Positions 1-8,542 of a stretch of DNA of 64,000 nt are shown piece after piece. Made by a program: the position numbers and the translations under genes. The notes beneath the pieces were generated by a model. That model saw only the letters and a list, made by a program, of their open reading frames with translations, was not told the DNA's origin and searched no databases. This DNA is from Paenibacillus ferrarius (GTDB taxonomy: Bacteria; Bacillota; Bacilli; Paenibacillales; NBRC-103111): the NCBI RefSeq assembly GCF_002027705.1, contig NZ_MBTG01000034.1, forward strand, positions 248,001 through 312,000. The letters run 5' to 3'. Numbering within the stretch: position 1 is the stretch's first letter; each line of letters starts with the position of its first letter.

Positions 1-1
1 A

Positions 2-1240
2 ATCATGAACTATGTGGACGTCATCCAAGATCCCGACAGCAAAACCAACCACATCCTCAAGCATATACGCAGCCAGTATCCTCATCTGATTATTGAAGGG
101 CATGTGCCTAAACTATTGGATTTGGATTTGCATCGGATGATTTACAGCGGTGTCGATTCCGATCATACGCATCAGAGCATCGAGGGCATGGAAGCCCGGA
201 TCGCTGCAGGCATGTTTATCGAGATTCAAGAAAAGTCCATGACGCCCGAAGTGATGGCGTATTTGATAGAGCATGAGGTATCGGAGCATTTTTGCTTCGT
301 TACCGATGATGTGATGGCCGATTCCTTCGAGCGGCGGGGGCACTTGAACACCATTGTCCGCAAAGCGATCGGAATGGGCATGAAGCCTGAACTGGCGATT
401 TATGCCAGTACGCTTTCTCCAGCCAAACGGATGCGGATGCATGACCGCGGCGTCATCGCGCCTGGCAAAATTGCTGATTTTCAGCTGATTTCGAATCTGG
501 AGCAGCTAACGATCGAGCAAGTTTATAAACAGGGGCGCAAAGTTTACGATGTACAAGAACCTTACACGTTCACGGCTAAGGCTCCTGCTTTCCCGGCGCA
601 TTATTATCAAAGCGTTCAGATGCCGCCGTTAACGGAAGAGGATTTCACTGTCAACATCGATGCTGCGGATGATCGCTATGCGTGCCGCGTCATGATGGTG
701 AAGGATGGATCTACGTTCACCGAGGAGCATCAGGTTCAGGCCGAAGTTCGGCAAGGGAAGCTAATCTGGCAGGAAAGCGGCAGAGGTCTTATTGCGACTT
801 TTGAACGGTATGGGAAAAATGGCAACCGCGCCTATGGTTTAATCGGCGGCGATACGATCAAGCGTGGAGCTGTCGCAACGACGTATTCGCATGACAACCA
901 TAACCTGCTTGTTGTCGGGCACAACCCGCATGACATGATGATCGCGGCTAACGAGGTCATCAACAACCAAGGTGGCTTCAGCGTTGTTGAGGATGGCAAA
1001 GTAATTGCTAGCCTTCAGCTGCCTGTTGGCGGCATTTTAACGGAAGAGCCGCTGGAGCAAGTGGCCAGTAAAGTAGAGCAGCTGTGCAAAGCTATGGTAT
1101 CGTTAGGCTATCGTCATTATAATCCGATCATGTCCATCAGCACGCATTCCTTGCCCGTTAGTCCTGCGCTTAAAATAACGGACTTTGGTTTAATCGACGT
1201 CAATAACGGCAAAGTTGTACCTTTAATCATAAATAGCTAA
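2..1240 (+). CDS. adeC: Adenine deaminase, 3' part (5' end outside window)
   Basis: The frame is open to the left edge and ends at 1240, giving about 412 residues of a family that is usually near 580, so roughly the first third is missing. The enzyme converts adenine to hypoxanthine plus ammonia in purine salvage. Family landmarks are EGHVPKL (metal-site His region), GVDSDHTHQSIEGMEAR, FVTDDVMAD (metal Asp region) and the C-terminal adenine-deaminase domain with VVGHNPHDMMIA and GGFSVVEDGKV. The ATG at position 5 is internal (MNYVDVIQD follows the metal-binding N-terminal part in the family). A strong terminator follows at once, so it probably ends its transcript. Confidence 0.88.
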   Translation: MMNYVDVIQDPDSKTNHILKHIRSQYPHLIIEGHVPKLLDLDLHRMIYSGVDSDHTHQSIEGMEARIAAGMFIEIQEKSMTPEVMAYLIEHEVSEHFCFVTDDVMADSFERRGHLNTIVRKAIGMGMKPELAIYASTLSPAKRMRMHDRGVIAPGKIADFQLISNLEQLTIEQVYKQGRKVYDVQEPYTFTAKAPAFPAHYYQSVQMPPLTEEDFTVNIDAADDRYACRVMMVKDGSTFTEEHQVQAEVRQGKLIWQESGRGLIATFERYGKNGNRAYGLIGGDTIKRGAVATTYSHDNHNLLVVGHNPHDMMIAANEVINNQGGFSVVEDGKVIASLQLPVGGILTEEPLEQVASKVEQLCKAMVSLGYRHYNPIMSISTHSLPVSPALKITDFGLIDVNNGKVVPLIINS

Positions 1241-1243
1241 TAG

Positions 1244-1295
1244 GAAAAAGCTAAGTCAACATGAGGGGAACCCGTGTGTGGCTTAGCTTTTTTTT
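1244..1295 (+). terminator. Rho-independent terminator after adenine deaminase
   Basis: AAAAAGCTAAG pairs with CTTAGCTTTTT across a loop of about 28 bases and is followed by a T-run. It lies 4 bases after the stop codon. Confidence 0.85.
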
Positions 1296-1383
1296 ACGCT
1301 GGAACCCCGCCGCGTTCCCTCCCATGCCCCCAAAAAGACGGTCAGGACATATTTAGTCTCAGTGATGAAGTGATAGGCTTGTT

Positions 1384-1570
1384 TCATTGGAATAATTCCA
1401 ATGCAAGCTGGTTTCAAGAGCTTGAAGGATGAACTTCACTGGATATACTCCAATGGATAATCTGTAAAGATGGTATTTTGGGGTTTTAATGGAGATTTTT
1501 ATTGGATTATTTCCAGTGAAAGCTTGAAATCGGCCATTGAGGGCTGATTTCACTGGACAAACTCCACTGA
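1384..1570. repeat. Interspersed repeat family 1 (TTGGATTATTTCCAGTG), copy 1
   Basis: This is a roughly 190-bp block of short TTGGA/TCCAA palindromic motifs, for example ATTGGAATAATTCCAAT and TTGGATTATTTCCAGTG. The second copy at 37131-37321 has the same order of motifs, including GAGCTTGAA, CTCCAATGGATTATC, TTTAATGG and TGAGGGCTGATTTCA. Both copies lie between convergent genes. No coding sense was seen. Together with the flanking hairpins it accounts for most of the gene-free stretch 1241-1875. Confidence 0.8.
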
Positions 1571-1833
1571 GAAGGATATATACCTGCTTCACAGCAAATA
1601 TGTCGTATAAGATTTTGATCGAATGGATCGGGGGAATCCGGCAGTACCGTCTCAATTTACATGTAAAAGCTGTGAAGGGGCTATGTATCCAGAGTATTAT
1701 AAAGGGATATATAGATACGAATACCGGGTCTCAGACCGGTTAGAGAACAAGGAAGTGGAAGGCAGCTCAAAGTAGAATAGAAGAGGGAGGGGTGTGAGGG
1801 TGGAAAGGCGCATTGCGGTGGGCCGCCAAAAGG

Positions 1834-1859
1834 ACCGTCAGGATGCTTTCCCTGACGGT
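1834..1859 (-). terminator. Hairpin 3' of the PspC-domain gene
   Basis: ACCGTCAGG pairs perfectly with CCTGACGGT across an 8-base loop. Read on the minus strand it follows the PspC-domain gene by 16 bases and precedes a weak T-rich stretch (CCTTTTGG), so it may be a terminator or an mRNA 3' stabiliser. Confidence 0.5.
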
Positions 1860-1875
1860 GTTCCTTAAACCTCAA

Positions 1876-2076
1876 TTAAAAGTGGCTATAAGGCATTTTG
1901 GGGACTATGATACTGCCGATAACGTATATCAGCGCGACTGTGCCAAAGCTGCAAAGAGCGGCAGCAACGGCAACGAGTCGCAGTAGAGTAGGATTGACCC
2001 CCAGCCATTGCGCTAGTCCTCCGCATAGTCCGGTTAATTTACTATCTGTGGTGGATCTGAATAATTTGTTCATCAT
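1876..2076 (-). CDS. PspC-domain small membrane protein
   Basis: This 66-residue protein starts at MMNKLFRS. The start is chosen because GAGAGGGG lies 6-9 bases upstream. An upstream in-frame ATG at 2130 has no ribosome site. The sequence fits the PspC family: a basic N-terminal stretch, then TGLCGGLAQWLGVNPTLLR and one hydrophobic segment (LVAVAAALCSFGTVALIYVI) ending with IIVPK. Family members are small inner-membrane proteins linked to envelope stress. It stands alone here, convergent with adenine deaminase across the repeat block. Role in this organism is inferred only from the domain. Confidence 0.85.
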   Translation of the reverse strand: MMNKLFRSTTDSKLTGLCGGLAQWLGVNPTLLRLVAVAAALCSFGTVALIYVIGSIIVPKMPYSHF

Positions 2077-2642
2077 CGATTTCCCCTCTCCATTATCAAA
2101 CCATTTTATTTGCTTTCGCTTCGTTCTCATGTCCTTATTGTAGCTTGTGCAAGGAAAGACGAAAACGGACCTGCGGCGGTTTATGAAGCTGTACTAAAGT
2201 CGGGGAAGCTCCACGACTTAGGAAGTTGACAATTTTCGGACAGGAATACTTCCTTAGTAGAAGGGACAGAGAGGAACGGCTTGTAGAAGTTCAGCTACTC
2301 CAAACGCGACAGATGACAAATCAGGCGCAGTTAAGAAACGATCTAGAAATAGACCGTTGGGACCAGATGGTAGCCTTACACGGGGGCTCTAGCGTCCGTA
2401 CAGCTAATCCTGATATGTATGGCTAGCCAAACAGAGTATCCAAAACGTTTCCCAACTGACCGTGTGACTTGCCTTCTTCCGACATATTGCGAATACGAAT
2501 AATGAGTCTTACGAGTGAATACGTAAAGTATGGGGAAATCATACATGAAACAAGCAATTTGCGGAAAATAAGGCAAATGTACCATTAGCGGACGTTGTGA
2601 TTGTAGGCTCAAATTTGTCATGTTTTCGAATTTTGAAAAAAT

Positions 2643-2672
2643 TTGTTTACCTTCTCTGCGTAATTTGATAAT
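2643..2672 (+). promoter_or_regulatory. Candidate promoter of the T-box leader
   Basis: TTGTTT at 2643-2648 and GATAAT at 2667-2672 are separated by 18 bases, in an AT-rich stretch just before the leader. An overlapping TATAAT at 2672-2677 lacks a matching -35. The preceding 2150-2640 contains nothing else that was recognised. Confidence 0.45.
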
Positions 2673-2690
2673 ATAATCGCAACGTTCAAA

Positions 2691-2983
2691 TGCAATGAAG
2701 AGAAGAGTAGATAGATGAATTCTTTCACAGAGAGCTCCGTTCGCTGAAAAGGAGCAAGAATCCGTTATTGAACAAAGACTCAGAGCAGCACATCGGAACT
2801 CCGTCAAACAGGGGGATGGTGTGACAGGAGCTCCTGTTACAGAGCTAAAGTATAAGCATTACATGTAATGCCGTACTTGAAGAGGCTAATATGGCGACAT
2901 ATCGGCGAATCTGGGGTGGTACCACGAGTTCAACAATCTCGTCCCTAAGACTGAAACAAGTCTTGGGGGTGGGATTTTTTTTG
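2691..2983 (+). promoter_or_regulatory. T-box leader (tRNA-sensing riboswitch) upstream of asd
   Basis: The antiterminator hallmark GGGGTGGTACCACGAG lies at about 2924-2940 and its partner CTCGTCCC just after it, followed by a terminator hairpin with a T-run. Upstream, GAAGAGAAGAGTAG and CACAGAGAGCTCC resemble the start and AG-bulge region of Stem I, and GCTCC pairs with GGAGC to form the apical arm. T-boxes bind an uncharged tRNA and let transcription continue when that amino acid is scarce. The downstream asd gene serves lysine, threonine and methionine synthesis. The specifier codon could not be assigned with confidence; a lysine AAG preceding A-CUC near 2774 is one reading. Confidence 0.88.
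2943..2982 (+). terminator. Regulated terminator of the T-box
   Basis: CCCTAAGACT pairs with AGTCTTGGGGG and is followed by GGGATTTTTTTT. Its 5' arm overlaps the 3' half of the antiterminator (CTCGTCCC), as expected for a T-box transcription switch. Confidence 0.8.
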
Positions 2984-3087
2984 TTGTGCTAAAGAAATAC
3001 AACATATCGGCAGATGAGGGTACACCAAATCAAATGTATTGAATAGTTAGTAAATGAAGATCAATATGGAAAGGATTTGAACATAAA

Positions 3088-4173
3088 ATGACAGCAAAAT
3101 TGAAGGTTGGTATTGTTGGAGGTACGGGTATGGTGGGGCAGCGATTTATTCAGCTGCTGGATCAGCATCCCTGGTTTCAAGTAACGACGATTGCGGCTAG
3201 TGCCGGTTCAGCAGGTAAAACGTATGAAGAATCCGTAGCGGGCAGATGGAAACTAGCTACTCCAATCCCGGAAGACGTGAAACATATTGTTGTCCTAGAT
3301 GCATCCAAAGTGGAGGAAGTTGCCAATCAGGTAGATTTTATTTTCTGTGCAGTTGATATGAAAAAGGGTGAAATTCAAGCGCTGGAAGACGCGTATGCCA
3401 AAACGGGCACACCTGTTATTTCTAACAATTCGGCTCATCGCTGGACGCCGGACATTCCGATGGTTATCCCGGAAATTAATCCAGGGCATCTGGACGTCAT
3501 TGCCGCTCAAAGAAAACGGCTCGGAACTGCGACCGGATTTATTGCGGTTAAGCCTAACTGCTCAATCCAGAGCTATGTGCCGGCACTTCACGCATTGTTG
3601 GATTTCAAACCTACGCAAGTGGTTGCATCGACCTATCAAGCGATATCCGGAGCAGGCAAAAACTTTACGGATTGGCCGGATATGCTGGATAATGTGATCC
3701 CTTATATTGGCGGCGAGGAAGAGAAAAGCGAGCAGGAGCCGCTGCGTATCTGGGGAAGTGTTGACAATGGCCAAATTATTAAAGCCAGCTCCCCATTAAT
3801 TACGACCCAATGTATCCGTGTTCCCGTCACAGATGGACATTTGGCTACCGTATTTGCTTCATTCGAGAAAAAACCTTCGAAAGCCGAAATTCTCGATCGC
3901 TGGTTGAAATTTAAAGGACGTCCACAGGAGCTTGGGCTGCCAAGCGCACCAAAGCAATTCATCACCTATTTTGAAGAAGAGAACAGACCGCAGACGAAGC
4001 TCGATCGAGACATTGAGAACGGTATGGGCGTGTCAGTCGGGAGATTGCGCGAAGATTCCATCTACGACTTTAAATTTGTGGGACTATCGCACAACACGTT
4101 GCGCGGCGCGGCAGGCGGCGCTGTTCTGATTGCTGAGCTGCTTAAAGCAGAAGGATATATTCAAGCAAAGTAA
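3088..4173 (+). CDS. asd: Aspartate-semialdehyde dehydrogenase
   Basis: This 361-residue enzyme reduces aspartyl phosphate to aspartate semialdehyde with NADPH, the branch point to lysine, threonine, methionine and cell-wall diaminopimelate. The N-terminus carries GIVGGTGMVGQRF (dinucleotide fold). The catalytic cysteine is C158 in VKPNCSIQ, and ISGAGKN and GLSHNTLRGAAGG follow. The PNCSIQ form and the length match the archaeal/fungal-like branch rather than the short enterobacterial type. AAAGGAT lies about 12 bases before the ATG. It is a single-gene unit behind the T-box and is closed by a terminator. Confidence 0.93.
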   Translation: MTAKLKVGIVGGTGMVGQRFIQLLDQHPWFQVTTIAASAGSAGKTYEESVAGRWKLATPIPEDVKHIVVLDASKVEEVANQVDFIFCAVDMKKGEIQALEDAYAKTGTPVISNNSAHRWTPDIPMVIPEINPGHLDVIAAQRKRLGTATGFIAVKPNCSIQSYVPALHALLDFKPTQVVASTYQAISGAGKNFTDWPDMLDNVIPYIGGEEEKSEQEPLRIWGSVDNGQIIKASSPLITTQCIRVPVTDGHLATVFASFEKKPSKAEILDRWLKFKGRPQELGLPSAPKQFITYFEEENRPQTKLDRDIENGMGVSVGRLREDSIYDFKFVGLSHNTLRGAAGGAVLIAELLKAEGYIQAK

Positions 4174-4203
4174 AAGCTTAACTATGTATAAAACAGTTAG
4201 ACC

Positions 4204-4247
4204 AAACAGCAAGCATTCTGATACTTTCAGGTGCTTGTTTGTTTTTT
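4204..4247 (+). terminator. Terminator after asd
   Basis: CAAGCA pairs with TGCTTG and is followed by TTTGTTTTTTG. It lies 30 bases after the asd stop. Confidence 0.6.
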
Positions 4248-4280
4248 GTTTGACAAGGTTAACTATATTCATTATTTCCT

Positions 4281-4309
4281 TTGACATCCTCTAAGTTAAA
4301 AACTAGTAT
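4281..4309 (+). promoter_or_regulatory. Promoter for the alpha/beta hydrolase gene
   Basis: A consensus TTGACA (4281-4286) is followed by 17 bases and TAGTAT (4304-4309), about 55 bases before the start codon. Confidence 0.6.
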
Positions 4310-4362
4310 TTGATTATACTTAGAAATTAGTGGCTTTATTCACTAATGAATGGGAGTGCAGG

Positions 4363-5283
4363 ATGGCAAATCATATAACTCAGATTCGAGGGAAAAATCT
4401 TTATGTAGAACTTTTAGGAGGGGAAGATCTCCCTGCCTTATTGTATATCCACGGTGGTCCTGGTGGTGTCGGTTCAGCTGATTTCGTGGAGTATCAAGGG
4501 AAAAGATTAAGTGAACATTTTAGGATCGTAGCAGTTGATCAACGCGGTGTGTGGAGATCAGAAGCTCTACAGGACGACGAGGATATAGCGATTGAGGATC
4601 TTATTTATGATTACGAAGAAATACGGAACTTGTTAGGGATATCAAATTGGTCGGTAATTGCTCATTCATTTGGCGGATATGTTGCATCCCTATATGTTGA
4701 AATGTTCCCAACTTCCATTAATTGTCTGGTTTTTGAAGGGCCGTCATTTACTTTTTCATTGTCCGAACGCTCGCTTGTCACTGCAGTTGCTGCTGAACTT
4801 AAGAAAATTGGGAACGATGACCTCTCTGAATATTATTTAAAGACACTTAGAGAAGAGTCTGACTATAAGAAAGTAAACGATATCATGAATAAAGCATTTA
4901 ATGATTTGGGTGATGATGGTCCCGTTTTTTGGTATGGTGATGATAAGAAAGTAATCCATAGAATGATTGGGGTCAGTTCTGAAACATTGGATTTTTGGAG
5001 AAAATCCAATCATACAAGAAGTAAACTGATGAAGGATTGGAGCATGTATGATTCGATCTTATCAAGAATTTCTACTGTTGATAAACCCTCATTACTGATT
5101 AAAGGGGTACATGATCCGATAACGTGTGAGGAGCAAATAAACGGGTACAGAGAGAAATTTAGAGATAGCAGTATGGAGATATTTTATGAAAGTGGTCATT
5201 TTGTGAGAATAGAGGAGCCTGATGCATATGCAGATGTTGTTAAGCGCTTTATTTTTAAAAGTCAGAAAAGTTTGTTAAGCTAA
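4363..5283 (+). CDS. Alpha/beta hydrolase, proline-iminopeptidase-like
   Basis: This is a protein of about 306 residues starting at MANHITQI, where GGGAG lies 7 bases upstream; a more distal ATG at 4330 lacks a ribosome site. The oxyanion-hole motif HGGPGG, DQRGVWRS, the nucleophile elbow AHSFGGY (Ser), a late Asp (GVHDPIT) and His (SGHFVRIEEP) form the expected catalytic triad order of an alpha/beta hydrolase with a helical cap. HGGPG plus DQRG is typical of prolyl aminopeptidase-type enzymes, but substrate cannot be read from sequence. It has its own promoter and is followed 28 bases later by a DUF3891 gene. Confidence 0.85.
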   Translation: MANHITQIRGKNLYVELLGGEDLPALLYIHGGPGGVGSADFVEYQGKRLSEHFRIVAVDQRGVWRSEALQDDEDIAIEDLIYDYEEIRNLLGISNWSVIAHSFGGYVASLYVEMFPTSINCLVFEGPSFTFSLSERSLVTAVAAELKKIGNDDLSEYYLKTLREESDYKKVNDIMNKAFNDLGDDGPVFWYGDDKKVIHRMIGVSSETLDFWRKSNHTRSKLMKDWSMYDSILSRISTVDKPSLLIKGVHDPITCEEQINGYREKFRDSSMEIFYESGHFVRIEEPDAYADVVKRFIFKSQKSLLS

Positions 5284-5311
5284 TGAAAACGTTATAAACG
5301 CTGGGGGTGGA

Positions 5312-6085
5312 GTGATGATCGTTTATGAGCACAAGGGCACTTTGCGATTCTATGAGCAACATCAGCATGCTCAATTGGCGGGGAAGATAGCGGCTGCCTG
5401 GAAAAAGGATTATTTTATTGGAGCGGAGTACTGGGATGATGTGATGTATGCTGTGAAGGAGCATGATCGAGGTTGGATAGATCTGGATGACAGCCCGATG
5501 TGGGAAGTTGGTCAACGGTTGCCCTATGGCTTCTGGAACTATCCGCTTGCTATCAAAAAGCATTTTTACCACTTGGGCGTAAATGAAGTAGAGGACGTAA
5601 ATCCATATGCTGCTCTTCTTTGCAGCCTGCAATTCTGCAAGCTCATGCAAATGATACCTGAAGACCCTCACGCCATTGATTTTCTTAAATTGGAAAAGAA
5701 ACGTCAGGAAAGGCTCGAGGAACAATTAATGCTGCAGAGCCAGGATGCCAAGGAAAGACTTGCGTTTCACCTAGCCTTGCTCCGTTTCTGCGATGATTTG
5801 AGTATATATATGTGTATCCATCCTCCGGGCACTGTGAAGTCGAAGGAGACTTGGTTTCGTGATGGATTGACGGAAACCTTTGATTTTCTCGGGGGGAATC
5901 CGGTGATCCCTAGTTGGGACGGAGAAGCGATTGTCCGGCTTACCGCGTTCCCTTTTCAATCCGATTTGCAGCTGGAAGTTCCATATCGTGAAGTTGAGAC
6001 AGCCGAAGTTTCACTGCTTGGATTAACTGACGCCTATAAGCAAGCCAAGCTTTCCAAGCTATGCCTTACGTTGACAAAAGCTTAA
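5312..6085 (+). CDS. DUF3891 family protein
   Basis: The 257-residue protein starts at GTG 5312 or the adjacent ATG 5315, behind GGGGGTGG. Conserved-looking segments are HAQLAGKIA, VKEHDRGW, NYPLAIKKH and LRFCDDLSIYMCIHPPG, matching the DUF3891 family. The His and Asp residues spread through helices suggest an HD-like metal-binding helical protein, which is an inference. No enzymatic role is established. It is probably co-transcribed with the hydrolase upstream. Confidence 0.75.
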   Translation: MMIVYEHKGTLRFYEQHQHAQLAGKIAAAWKKDYFIGAEYWDDVMYAVKEHDRGWIDLDDSPMWEVGQRLPYGFWNYPLAIKKHFYHLGVNEVEDVNPYAALLCSLQFCKLMQMIPEDPHAIDFLKLEKKRQERLEEQLMLQSQDAKERLAFHLALLRFCDDLSIYMCIHPPGTVKSKETWFRDGLTETFDFLGGNPVIPSWDGEAIVRLTAFPFQSDLQLEVPYREVETAEVSLLGLTDAYKQAKLSKLCLTLTKA

Positions 6086-6220
6086 ACGATAAAGGAACTA
6101 TGGATGGATGAGCAGCCGCGGCGTTGGAATGAACACGCAATAAAGACGATGAAATGGGGCTGTTCAAGGGTGAATTTTACCATATCCCTAATCTGCAGGG
6201 TTTGAATATTGTCTTGTATA

Positions 6221-6258
6221 AAAAAGTCCTTGAAATCATTGATTTCAAGGACTTTTTC
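6221..6258. terminator. Bidirectional terminator
   Basis: A perfect 17-bp stem (AAAAAGTCCTTGAAATC with its complement) closes on a 3-base loop, with a T-run on both strands. It separates the forward DUF3891 gene from the reverse stalk-domain gene and can serve both. Confidence 0.9.
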
Positions 6259-6292
6259 GGTATTTGGGGAGGTAAGCGTTCATTCGCAAGCT

Positions 6293-6955
6293 TTATTTGT
6301 AGTAAGAAGTTGTTAAAGGTACGAAAATGCCTGATTTATCGTCATTTTCATAAGAATAGAAAACGGTGACATCACTTAATCCCGCTATATTGACTTCAAT
6401 TGTTTTTAATCCGTCAGCGATACTCACAGTATCTTGTTTAAGCAAAACGCTGTTCTTGTCTTGAATTTTCAGTTGAACATCAGAACCGATAGCAGCAACT
6501 TGCAAATAAAGCTTTTGGTACTTGCCTTTTGGCTCTAAGGTGAAGTTGGATCCTGAGCTTTTAGTATCTTTAATGACTTCCGTATAATCTTTACTTTTAT
6601 ATTTCGTCAAATTAGGATCTTTAATAGCTTGATAGAAAGTTTGTCCAGCATTAACGGGAGTGCCATCAACCTTTTCACCAAATAATACGCTGTTTGAAGC
6701 GGCATCATAGTCTACGGCTACGTTCAAAGAATTCGCTATGGCACGTGCTGGCAAGTAGGTGCTTCCATCATATGTAATCGGAGTTACTACATTCCCTTGT
6801 GCATCCAATAGCTGAACTGTCGCCCCGTTTACTTTTACCTTGATATCGTTGTTCAGATAAGCCTTAATTTCTTGTAAATTAGCTCCGGCATAAACGCCGC
6901 CTGCTGCGCCCAAAAGCAATGACAACCCGACGATAGAAACTATCGTTTTTTTCAT
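6293..6955 (-). CDS. Secreted stalk-domain (copper-amine-oxidase N-like) protein
   Basis: The protein has about 220 residues. The start MKKTIVSIVG is chosen because AGGAGAGA precedes it; a longer frame to 7075 has no ribosome site. A signal peptide (VSIVGLSLLLGAAGGVYA) is followed by a stalk domain: VKVNGATVQLLDAQGNVV, STYLPARAIANSLN and VDYDAASNSVLFG. The C-terminal 120 residues form a beta-rich module of the kind seen in NPCBM-like binding domains (tentative). Such proteins are exported and often wall-associated in Paenibacillus. The function is unknown. Confidence 0.8.
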   Translation of the reverse strand: MKKTIVSIVGLSLLLGAAGGVYAGANLQEIKAYLNNDIKVKVNGATVQLLDAQGNVVTPITYDGSTYLPARAIANSLNVAVDYDAASNSVLFGEKVDGTPVNAGQTFYQAIKDPNLTKYKSKDYTEVIKDTKSSGSNFTLEPKGKYQKLYLQVAAIGSDVQLKIQDKNSVLLKQDTVSIADGLKTIEVNIAGLSDVTVFYSYENDDKSGIFVPLTTSYYK

Positions 6956-7131
6956 CCGTATCTCTCCTCGTATCTGTATTAGTTCCAACTCACCTTTTAC
7001 ACTATATATAACAAATAAAGGAAATACAAGGGTCAAAAGGAGGAATATCCTTGTGCTTGAGATCAAGTCCCGCAAGGTGAAATATTCAATTGGACTGCTT
7101 GGAATTGACTAAATTCGATTGTTGAACTCCA

Positions 7132-7320
7132 GAGGGAACTATGTTCCCTTATTTAGACTTGAAACGACCATTTGGCTTGTCAAAGGGAACTGTGGTACGC
7201 TAATTGGCCTAATTTGCCGGGATATCATCATTCAGAGGTGAAATAAGGGATCCTACTTCCCTTTCAGCTGCAAAATAGAAGGTTCTGGGGCAAATAGGGG
7301 ATCATAGTTCCTTTTCGCGC
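7132..7320. repeat. Interspersed repeat family 2 (GGGAACTA/TAGTTCC), copy 1
   Basis: This block contains AGGGAACTATGTTCCCTTATT, AAGGGAACTGTGGTACGCTAAT, AATAAGGGATCCTACTTCCCTTT and ATAGGGGATCATAGTTCCTTTTC. The same four-part arrangement recurs at 57598-57803, and a looser version at 29781-30066. The complementary GGGAACTA and TAGTTCC motifs at opposite ends could pair into one long stem. It fills the gap between two reverse-strand genes. Confidence 0.8.
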
Positions 7321-7404
7321 GGGAGTGCAGACAATTTGCAATTTGCTATATAAGGTAAGTCTTGTCCATCCTATGACTTAACGCAAGGACGGCTCAAAGC
7401 GCCT

Positions 7405-7941
7405 CTAGAAGAACAAACGCAGCAATGAAGCATGATAATTGGAAAAATCGACGGATGCTCCCAGGAAGTAACCGATTGAGATAAAAATAGCACACCAGAC
7501 CATGGCCCCCATGCCCGAATAGAGTATATATTTCCGGGGGCTCATAGCACTCACTCCTGCCAGGTAACAGGTAAGATGGCGGAGACCTGGAATGTAGTAG
7601 CCGATGCATATGGCCCAGGGGCCGTAGCGCTCGAACCAAGTCTCTGTTTTTTCCAGCCTTTTTGACGTAAGCTTGATCCATTTGCCGTATTTCCAGAGCA
7701 GCGGCTTGCCGAATTTGCGCCCGAGAGTGTAGCTGCACAGCATGCCGGTCATAGCTCCGAAGAAGCTGACCGCAAGGGATAGCGGGAGAAGAAGCAGTCC
7801 CATCGAGGAGAGGTAGCCGACAATCGTCATTAGGATTTCATCAGGGACGGGCAAGCCGATAATACCAAGAGCCAAACAGAAGAAAATGGCGATGTATCCG
7901 TATTGTATAATGATGTCTTGTAGGAAAGCTATGGCGGCCAC
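7405..7941 (-). CDS. DedA/SNARE-associated family membrane protein
   Basis: A 178-residue integral membrane protein with the DedA pattern: GIIGLPVPDEILM near the N-terminus, then GRKFGKPLLWKYGKWI and the motif FERYGPWAICIGYYIPGLR with GVSAMSPRKY, and a final hydrophobic helix. DedA proteins are linked to lipid-carrier or phospholipid flipping and membrane homeostasis. The only start visible is GTG 7941, whose GGAG lies unusually close (1-2 bases). It is the last gene of the reverse operon with the PssA-like and AI-2E genes. Confidence 0.88.
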   Translation of the reverse strand: MAAIAFLQDIIIQYGYIAIFFCLALGIIGLPVPDEILMTIVGYLSSMGLLLLPLSLAVSFFGAMTGMLCSYTLGRKFGKPLLWKYGKWIKLTSKRLEKTETWFERYGPWAICIGYYIPGLRHLTCYLAGVSAMSPRKYILYSGMGAMVWCAIFISIGYFLGASVDFSNYHASLLRLFF

Positions 7942-7984
7942 GCTCCTTTTCTACTGGAAGTCTGCTGATTTATCGGCGGTTGCC

Positions 7985-8527
7985 TCAGAAGCTTTTTTTG
8001 TGGATAAGATGGGGTTTGCTGATTTTAGGTATTTTGATTCGGCTAACCATCAGGCCGCACAAAGCGATGACAAGGATCACCGTTAATTCCATATGATTCA
8101 AGATCGGTGACCAAAGCGTAAGCACGGCTAACAGGCATCCTGCAATATGGATAGGCAAACCTGTATGATGACGATGAACACAGGTTGCAATGTTAAACCG
8201 AGCCAGGCGAAGTGCTCCGCAAATGATGAAAAGGGAAGCAAGCAGCAGCCCTGAGACGGGCAATTTGTGCAAGCTGATTAGATAAACGATCAAGGCTGGG
8301 GCCGCGCCGAAGGAAATCAGCTCTGCGAGCGAACGGAACTCTTTGCCGAATTCGGTGGCAAGGTTCAGTCTGCTGACGATATACTCGTCAAATCCGGCCA
8401 GTACAGCCGCTAGTACAATGCAAAGCACCGCTTGGGATGGTTTATCATGAAACGAGAAAAACATGGACATCATGCCCCCACTGAGAACAGCCATTTTGAG
8501 CAAAGTGGGAATGGTTTGAACTGACAT
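7985..8527 (-). CDS. PssA-like CDP-alcohol phosphatidyltransferase homologue with degenerate active site
   Basis: This 180-residue multi-helix membrane protein resembles phosphatidylserine synthase: SRLNLATEFGKEFRSLAELISFGAAPALIVY, with similar length and helix layout. The family active site is DxxDGxxARx8GxxxDxxxD. Here the corresponding positions, reading AGFDEYIVSR then GKEFRSLAE, keep only the second Asp and the later Gly. The first Asp is Ala, the Gly is Glu, AR is VS, and the last two Asp are Arg and Glu. Normal CDP-alcohol chemistry is therefore unlikely. The start is ATG 8527 with AAAAGGAG upstream. The gene lies 15 bases after the AI-2E gene and 43 bases before dedA. Confidence 0.75.
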   Translation of the reverse strand: MSVQTIPTLLKMAVLSGGMMSMFFSFHDKPSQAVLCIVLAAVLAGFDEYIVSRLNLATEFGKEFRSLAELISFGAAPALIVYLISLHKLPVSGLLLASLFIICGALRLARFNIATCVHRHHTGLPIHIAGCLLAVLTLWSPILNHMELTVILVIALCGLMVSRIKIPKISKPHLIHKKSF

Positions 8528-8542
8528 GGGATCACTCCTTTT

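Noticed and set aside
1359..1655. 98-codon reverse frame over repeat family 1
   Set aside because: It is made largely of the TTGGA/TCCA repeat motifs and has no ribosome site.
2226..2426. 66-codon forward frame upstream of the T-box
   Set aside because: Only a TTG start with a weak AGGAAG in front, no recognised family, and it lies in an otherwise featureless stretch; not enough to call a gene.
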